From Haematobia irritans (taxonomy: Eukaryota > Arthropoda > Insecta > Diptera > Muscidae), in the NCBI RefSeq assembly GCF_050003625.1, contig NC_134399.1:42982671-43046670 (forward strand): a stretch of 64,000 bases of DNA. The letters are read 5' to 3'. Under the pieces are notes generated by a model that ran no database searches, was not told the DNA's origin, and saw nothing but the letters and a program-made list of their open reading frames with translations. Made by a program: the position numbers and the translations under genes. This document shows, in pieces, positions 57,831 to 64,000 of the stretch. The first letter of the stretch is position 1; the number at the start of each line of letters is the position of its first letter.

Positions 57831-58984
57831 AATAAACCATTCGCCAATAATAAACACACACACAAACCATTGAAAGAACAAAAACAACCCCACGCTCAGA
57901 TATACACAACATCCCCATCACTCGCTACCATTTCTCATTATTGCATTGCATGCTCTGAGTCTCAAAAAAAAATAAAGTAACATCATCTTTACATTAAACA
58001 TATTCCACTTTGACGAGAAAGATCTCTGTACTATGCATTAGTTCATGGCACTGTCCACAATTTACTCTAAAAACAATACTCTTAAATGCATATCAGTATA
58101 AGAACGATGAAACGTTTAACTTAAAATTAGCAAAAACTTCATGAAATGATATCTACCCATTTTTGACGAAAATGTCTATAAATTTAATTACATGTGAACT
58201 AAAAATATTTCATTGGGAAATTTTTTACCAACAATTATTAACCATAGGAATTATCAGTAAGAAATTGCTATCCACTTTCAAGTTAATTTTTCGTAAAAAA
58301 ATATTTTCTCATACAAAAAAATCTTATGGTAAATTGCACTTATTATTTAGAAAATACTTTACATTTCACAAGTAGTTTTATAGCATGACAAACGAATTTT
58401 TAACTACCAGTTAAGAATTTTTTTAAGGAAATTTCCATCGTATTTTGTAGGCCATGAACTAAACGATTGCTACTTAGAATTTGTAAAATTTCCTTTCGAG
58501 TAGTTAATTTTCGTTGAAGATACGAAAAATGAACTAAAATTCTGGAAAATTCTTGTAATAAATTATAGTAAAAATCTTCTTAAATTTACGAGACACTATT
58601 TTTTCTGTGCAGTCGACTGGAAAGCAGTCACTCGAATTCGAATCAATTTGGGTTTCTCTATTTTTGAAAGTTCATATCGTTTGTATGAGAGTACATTGAT
58701 TATCAAAAATGAGTATTTTCAAATTTTTGGCCTGAGAATTGATTCAAATTTCAACATTGTTTTTACTTTTTTCTTGACACTTATTGTATATGTTCGTTTG
58801 CTACTCGACAACAAAATATGAAGTGACTTGCCTGTCGACATAGAGAAACCCAAATAATTTTTTTTTTCATTTTTTTCATTTGAAATACTCTCGTTCGACA
58901 TACAGAAACAGGGTATAACTTTGCGTTTTTTAATATGCAATACAAATTTTGAAAATTTCCCCATGTTTCAAAATGTTAGATTAA

Positions 58985-59305
58985 GCTGAGGTTCTACTCC
59001 CCAAATAAATAAAGTAGCGGATCTGTGTTTAAACGCTACCCCAATTCTTCCCTGAAACTTTCAAACAAATCGGAAAACTTTGGTCCAAAAAGGCGGGCGG
59101 ATTAAAAAATCCGGTACCCCGTATTGACTTCGTAACCTGTCCCAAGTAGATTTCAAGTAAATCAAAGTTTATTTTTTTACTGTACTTTAAAAAAGGTCGG
59201 GGAGGGGACTTCCCGACAAAAATAATGAAAAGTAGGATCTTTGTCTAGCTTCCAACCCCATCCTTTCCTGAAAATTTCAAGCAAATCTAAGAACTCCCCA
59301 GCAGA
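58985..59305. repeat. Diverged copies of the 62581 repeat unit
   Basis: AAATAAAGTAGCGGATCTGT and AGTAGGATCTTTGTCTAGCT, each followed by CC-rich text and a TTTCAAGCAAATC-like phrase, match the unit at 62581-62992. Confidence 0.55.
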
Positions 59306-59307
59306 TA

Positions 59308-59525
59308 CACACAAAATTTCTTTTTCTGATTTACGAAATTAATTAATTAAATTAATTTTTTAATTGAAATGTCTTCAATTAAAAATTAATTGATACTATT
59401 AATTTGTGTGATTGATATTTGTTTCAATTAAAAAATTTGTTCAATCAATTAAATTTTTAATTGAATATTTTTTAAAACTCAATTAAGATTTTAATTGAAA
59501 AATTTTCGTGAAATTTTTTTCTGTG
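59308..59525. mobile_element. TA-flanked MITE, CAATTAA family, 218 bp
   Basis: TA (59306-59307), CACACAAAATTTC ... TTTTTTTCTGTG, TA (59526-59527). Nearly all AATTAA-type motifs. Confidence 0.65.
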
Positions 59526-59704
59526 TATCAAAAAATTTTCACAACATAATCACTCTCCACGTTCTCTCCAAATTTCAAGTAAATTGGTTCAGCCGTTTCC
59601 GTGCTTACCCGGAACATACAAATAAACAAGCAAGCTAACAAATAATTAAATTATTTCTGTATTTTTTCATGAGTGAGATTTTTGCTTGCTATAATACACG
59701 TCCA

Positions 59705-59929
59705 TCTGAACAGAAACAAATTTCATGAAAATTTTTCCAATTAAAATTTTATTTTTTAAATTAATAGTATCAATTAATTTTTTAATTGTATCAATTAATA
59801 TTTTAATTGTCTGCCAACTAATTTTTTAATTGATACTATCATTTCTGTGATTGAAGACATTTCAATTAAAAAATTAATTGCATCAATAAATTTCGTGATT
59901 CGATCAGAATTTTTGTTTGTGTGTGCTCA
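59705..59929. mobile_element. CAATTAA-family MITE, decayed ends
   Basis: TTGATACTATCATTTCTGTG and GAAGACATTTCAATTAAAAA match 59360-59400 and 14290-14340. The ends are degraded. Confidence 0.5.
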
Positions 59930-60065
59930 TACTCATTTTGTTCTAGTGGTATTCTTCGCATACTTCTTTTAGCTTCCATACCAGTGTTGCCAGGTTGGGG
60001 GTTTCCCCCCAAAATTTAAGTGTTTTTATCAGGCTTTTTAAACTGATAGGCATATTATATTGTTA

Positions 60066-60235
60066 CACCCAAAGAAAAAAATACTTTCCTGAGGGACGAA
60101 ATTTTAGACAAACGAAATTCCCTTTTTTCATAACGTATTTTCTAAAAGAGCAAATTTACTTTTTTTTTGCTTCAACAGAAAATTTATTTTGTCTAAAATT
60201 TCGTTCCTCAGAAAAGAAAACCCGTCTTTCAGTAT
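60066..60235. mobile_element. Short foldback MITE
   Basis: TA then CACCCAAAGAAAAAAATAC. TTTCCTGAGGGACGAAATTT and its inverse AAATTTCGTTCCTCAGAAAA pair across a ~90-bp centre. A related arm is at 29745-29790. Confidence 0.5.
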
Positions 60236-60612
60236 ATATATTTGTGTTAAATTGAATTCTTAAAGTGAATCACCGATTTTGTACTATTTACATTCTTAAA
60301 TTTTTTGGGTGGTTTTTAAAAAAGAGGTCTATTTAGGAGTGTTTTTCTTAAGATTTGGGGGGGGAATCAAAAATTACCTGGCAACACGGTTTCGTACATA
60401 TTCTCAGCGATGTGTGCCTCACCAGTCTTTTATTTTGTTTTTGTTTTCATATCTATGCTCTCAACTGCATTAGTGTAGCTAGACAATTTCCCTAGCTAAA
60501 ACTTTATAGACTGAACTTATAGGTTCAACTAATGTTTTATTTCATAAAATTGAATAAAAAATAGACATCAAAATAACTCGAGAATCGATTTATAATAAAG
60601 CAACTAAAAGTA

Positions 60613-61044
60613 CCCTACGGGAAATTGATGTAAATTGCCACTGACGGACCTATCACAGAACTGGTACCTGTGCTCCAGATAGTTGCAATTTTCGCATTTA
60701 GTGAAATAAAATTATCAGAATAACCTTTTGTTCGATATATTTCAAAAAAAAAAAAATTCATTTCGGGTTCGATTAGGAGCCCAAATTGAAAGAAATTTCT
60801 AAGAGATTGTCCGAGACTGGTTCCTGAGGACCTGTTTATGGGTTGCTCCTGCTAAATTGTCCCAGGACGTGTCCTTTGGGGTGAGTCCAAGACGCGTCCT
60901 AAAATGTAAGTTTACTCCGTCAATGACAAACCCATGTTAAGGTGGACGGTCCCTTCCATACGTTTTGATCAGAACTGGGACTGGTTCATACACACCAGGG
61001 ACTAGTCCTGTACCAGTTCTGTGGTTGATCCATTTCCCGTAGGG
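60613..61044. mobile_element. TA-flanked MITE with CCCTACGGGAAAT ends, 432 bp
   Basis: TA (60611-60612), CCCTACGGGAAATTGAT ... ATCCATTTCCCGTAGGG, TA (61045-61046). Internal ACAGAACTGGTAC is also inverted (60655-60668 and 61010-61023). Confidence 0.75.
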
Positions 61045-61535
61045 TAGTTCCACACTTTTCCCAGCAAAAAAATTGGGAGTTGTTCTAAAGACACAACTTT
61101 AAAAGCACTTCCAAAAATGTCCTACCAAAAAAGTTAACTATTTTAACTACACAGGAAGTTTTTTTTACTTGCATTAAAAATCATAAAAAAGTATAAAAAT
61201 TATTTATTTGGGAAAATATCACAAAATTTTTAATTCACATTCAAAACACTGAATTCAGATCACACCTTAAGAAGTGATGCAAATTCATTGCAACGGTTGT
61301 TGAAACGGTGGACATTCGTTCTATGACAAGTTCATATTACATTCATCGCTTCTCCGCCAATTTTGTACCACTTCCAGACCCAAAAAGAACATTTTCACTT
61401 CTTTTTGGCGACGCTTTTTGCAGCATTATTAAGATATAATTTTATGAAAGAATAGTTCTAATATCAATTACTAATTTTTATTCAACTAAATCATAAGTTC
61501 AACCACAGCTTTATTTCATAAATATAAGACTTCTA

Positions 61536-61612
61536 CCACAACCCAAGTAATTCGATTGTGCATGAAAGTCTTTAGTGGAACTTTATGCGTTGTACGAGTA
61601 TATACTTGTTTA
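61536..61612 (+). mobile_element. Helentron-like 3' tail fragment
   Basis: AAGTAATTCGATTGTG and GTATATACTTGTTT match the end of H3 (11330-11440) with the hairpin region deleted. Confidence 0.5.
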
Positions 61613-61911
61613 ATTTTTATAAAAATGTAAAATGGTAAATAGGTTTTTAAATTCTGGGGGGGGGGGCTAAAATTTTTCTGGGGGGGTCTAAGCCCCCTCC
61701 CCAGAGGCCTTCCTACGCTTATGCTCAACTGTTTGTTCAACGAAACAATTTGTTGAAAATTCATGAGGTTTTTACTGTTTTATTTGTCAAGCATCTACAA
61801 ACGCATTTCAACAACAAATGCATCATATTCAATGGACAAATTTGTTGAGCATCGACAGTTTTTACATACAAATAAAGTTGTTAATATTTATTTGCGGTTA
61901 TTTTTCGTGTG

Positions 61912-62100
61912 TAACTTTGGAACGAAGAGATGTCCACTTAGAACTTTGCACAAGAACTTCTTGTTCATAGAGATAGCCAGATATTGCAAATGGGACCTAT
62001 CGGACAATATTTAGGAATAGGCCCCATATGGATCGATCTTCAGATTCGACTTGTTCAGCAGTCTGAAATGTGATTGAAAGATGTGCTATTCTATAAATAG
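61912..62100 (+). mobile_element. Mini-me-like element, continuation
   Basis: ACTTTGGAACGAAGAGATGT, AGAACTTTGCACAAG, GATATTGCAAATGGGACCTA and GCCCCATATGGATCGATC follow the order of sequence downstream of the core in sibling elements. Confidence 0.55.
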
Positions 62101-62580
62101 ACACGCTTAGTTGTATGTTACGTATACAGCCAAGCAAAAAAACATAAAGAAGACCACACTTGATTGGTGATGAGTTTATGAGATAAATGGCCCGGAAAAT
62201 TAAGTATCCTATTTCAAAACTTAAGAACACTTTATGTTTCCTGTCACATAAATCAGATAGAGTAAATATTGAAGAATTCTTGAAAAATTTAGTTGTTTGA
62301 CTGTGAATTCAATTATCAGAGAATTTGGATATTTTAGAAAATTTTGTATATTTTAGAAATACAGTAAAACCTCTCAAATATGGACACTCTAAAAACAGGA
62401 CACCTCTGAAAATTTGACAGTTATCGCGATAAGTTTACTATATTAACCCGTAAATGCACAGGAATACTGAAAAATATATAATACCCAAATTGGTAAAAAA
62501 AATATGCATAAAACATTTTTTTCTAAATGTTTTTTTTTTCTTTTTTGCAAAAATAGTGTTGTGATAAGTTGTTGTTTAAT

Positions 62581-62994
62581 TTTTTTCTGTCTAGAGTAGG
62601 GGATTTTTGTCTAAAAAATACCCTCAATTTCCCTGATAACTGCAAGCAACTCGGTAAACTGAGATACCCCATACTAAATTTCAAGTAAATCATCAGCTAA
62701 CGAGGAAGTCCTCCTCCAAAACAAATTTCGACAAAATAAAGTAGCGGATCTTTGTCTAGGCGCTACTCCCAACCTCCCCCGAAAATTTCAAATAAATTGG
62801 AGAACGTTTGGATTTTAGCTGGTGCCAAATTTTTTTTCTGTGTAGATTAGGGGGTTTTGTCGAAAGAACTCCCTCCATTTCCCTGATAATTGCAAGCAAC
62901 TCGGTAAACTAAAATACCTCATACTAAATTTCAAGTAAATCATCGGCCAAGGGGGAAGTCCTCCTCCAAAAACAAATTTCAACAAAATAAGGTA
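62581..62994 (+). repeat. ~249-bp tandem repeat, two units
   Basis: TTTTTTCTGTCTAGAGTAGG at 62581 and TTTTTTCTGTGTAGATTAGG at 62830 head two units sharing GCAAGCAACTCGGTAAACT and AAGTCCTCCTCCAAAA. The second unit is split by a MITE and ends at about 63895. Confidence 0.75.
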
Positions 62995-63823
62995 CACCCT
63001 CAAAAAAAATCGCTTCTTTAACATATGTTCCAAACATATTTTGCAGGAAGCACATATATTATTGGATACTGCCGAAACATTAATATGTTTGTTTTATGTG
63101 AACATATAATATGTTTGGAAGCATTTTGAGCCCAAAAATATTATATGCTTGGTAGAATTTTTCCCAAAGACGATTGTGCTCATTGCCTAACATACTCGTA
63201 ATTTTCACTTCCTCGCAATATTTTAGTTCTTGGCACCTTTTTCTGTAATACAAATAATGTTGAAGAAATTATTCACTTTTATACATTTTTTAAATTTTAC
63301 CTTTCGCCTGCACGGAGAATCGAACCGAGGACTATACAGTTTGTAATCCAACAAACTACCCACTGGACTACGTAGCTGTTATAGTCACCAGTAGATAATT
63401 ATCGTTATAAGTTACACTTATATAGCATAGTTTGCAGCGCCCACGAGCCCATGCAAACATAACATTATTTAACAGAAACATACATTTGTTTGCCACGTGG
63501 ACTATCCCGTCAACTCTACCGGTTTCCATCTCTATTTCTTTCTCTATACTCTCTCTGTCGCTTTGAATAAAATATCACAACATATGTATGTTTAGTCGAA
63601 ATTTGTAAATATATATATGTTTGCATTCACACATATGATTTTTATGAAACTTTCATGCCCCAAACATAATATATTCTAACATATTAACATAGATGTCCCA
63701 AACATTTAGTGTTAGTTTAGGAACATACCTTGTTTGCACTTAAATATATTGTGTTTTAAAATTGTGCCCGAAACACATTTTGTTTATATCGAAACATATG
63801 AAAAACATATTTTTCTAAGAGTG
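62995..63823. mobile_element. AACATAT MITE with tRNA-like head, 829 bp
   Basis: TA (62993-62994), CACCCTCAAAAAAAATCGC ... ATATTTTTCTAAGAGTG, TA (63824-63825). The neighbouring tandem unit has the uninterrupted site at 62742-62743. One good head (63306-63376) plus a decayed partner near 63485-63510 (GCCACGTGGACTATCCC). Confidence 0.85.
63306..63376 (-). repeat. tRNA-like head
   Basis: Minus strand: A box TAGTCCAGTGG (63360-63370) and B box GGTTCGATTCT (63316-63326). Confidence 0.65.
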
Positions 63824-64000
63824 TAGCTGATCTTTGTCTAGGCGCCACTCCCAACCTCCCCCGAAAATTTCAAATAAATTGGAGAACGCATGGATTTAAG
63901 CTGAAATTAAAACAACAGTTATAGCAATCAGAGAACTTAAGTCCAATTTTTAAAAAGTTCCCCTCAACGACCAGATATCAAATCATCCCGCTACGTTTCC

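Larger units (their letters stand above)
54240..58609. mobile_element. CACTGAAAAAAC-family MITE, long copy
   Basis: CACTGAAAAAACAATGAACC at the left and, in complement, CACAGAAAAAATAGTGTC at the right, both bordered by CA. The left part (54880-55800) has about four diverged ~180-bp repeats with TTAAATTATACGCTGAGG. The CACCCAG MITE (56034-57473) and a foldback fragment lie inside. Confidence 0.5.
54207..58916. mobile_element. Element with ATACCCTGTTTCTGTATG inverted ends
   Basis: ATACCCTGTTTCTGTATG plus TCGAACGA at 54207-54232 is matched in inverse at 58891-58916 (26 bp). It encloses the CACTGAAAAAAC MITE. No ORF. Confidence 0.55.
53863..61911. mobile_element. Putative TA-flanked MITE carrying nested MITEs
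   Basis: TA (53861-53862) then CACAGATAAAAATAAG; the right end in complement is CACACGAAAAATAACC, then TA (61912-61913). The outer sequence has repeated TTTGTTG/AACAAA motifs on both sides (53900-54180 and 61730-61900). The claim rests on the terminal match and on mini-me sequence resuming after 61911. Confidence 0.45.

Noticed and set aside
61655..61705. G-run as a regulatory quadruplex
   Set aside because: Two G runs only, in decayed repeat sequence; not enough tracts for a confident quadruplex call.

Overview
This window reads as repeat-choked, AT-rich nuclear DNA from a higher fly (Brachycera, most likely a calyptrate/muscid). The grounds are GT-AG splice-like signals, no bacterial gene layout, dispersed repeats that carry the dipteran 'mini-me' arrangement (a TA tract, a short conserved core, then a GTCY tract), a mariner-type element, tRNA-derived SINEs and a Ty3/gypsy LTR retrotransposon. 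No complete host protein-coding gene is recognisable. The species cannot be fixed from sequence alone.

Layout. 1-5.4 kb: a TA-flanked MITE carrying a nested piggyBac-type element (787-3074) and a Helentron-like repeat. 5.4-7.1 kb: apparently single-copy. 7.1-12.2 kb: nested Helentron/mini-me-like repeats with a possible captured gene 3' end (8542-8867) and a 139-bp AT microsatellite. 12.3-16.7 kb: two MITEs and a DD37D mariner-family transposon with terminal repeats and a frameshifted transposase. 17.8-24.1 kb: second copy of the first MITE, a MITE with two divergent tRNA-like heads, a GC-rich hAT-like MITE and a SINE. 25.4-28.2 kb: the best Helentron-like copy, with a homogeneous 153-bp tandem array. 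28.5-37.4 kb: more MITEs, inverted Helentron-like copies, a segmental duplication and a ~500-bp foldback. 37.8-40.4 kb: a MITE containing a MITE containing a SINE. 42,339-53,802: an almost pristine LTR retrotransposon on the minus strand. 53.8-64 kb: deeply nested MITEs, degenerate tandem repeats and a final tRNA-headed MITE.

The strongest functional unit is the LTR retrotransposon. It has 2.8-kb LTRs that are nearly identical, an ATAT target duplication, a tRNA-Lys-type primer site, and a Gag with an N-terminal RING-H2 finger. A textbook -1 frameshift signal links Gag to a complete protease-RT-RNase H-integrase Pol. No envelope ORF is present. The RING finger fused to Gag is the most unusual coding feature in the window; the most unusual non-coding one is the TA-flanked MITE family bearing back-to-back Pol III-type promoters. 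Element boundaries outside the LTR element, the mariner and the clearly TA- or TTAA-flanked MITEs are approximate to tens of bases.
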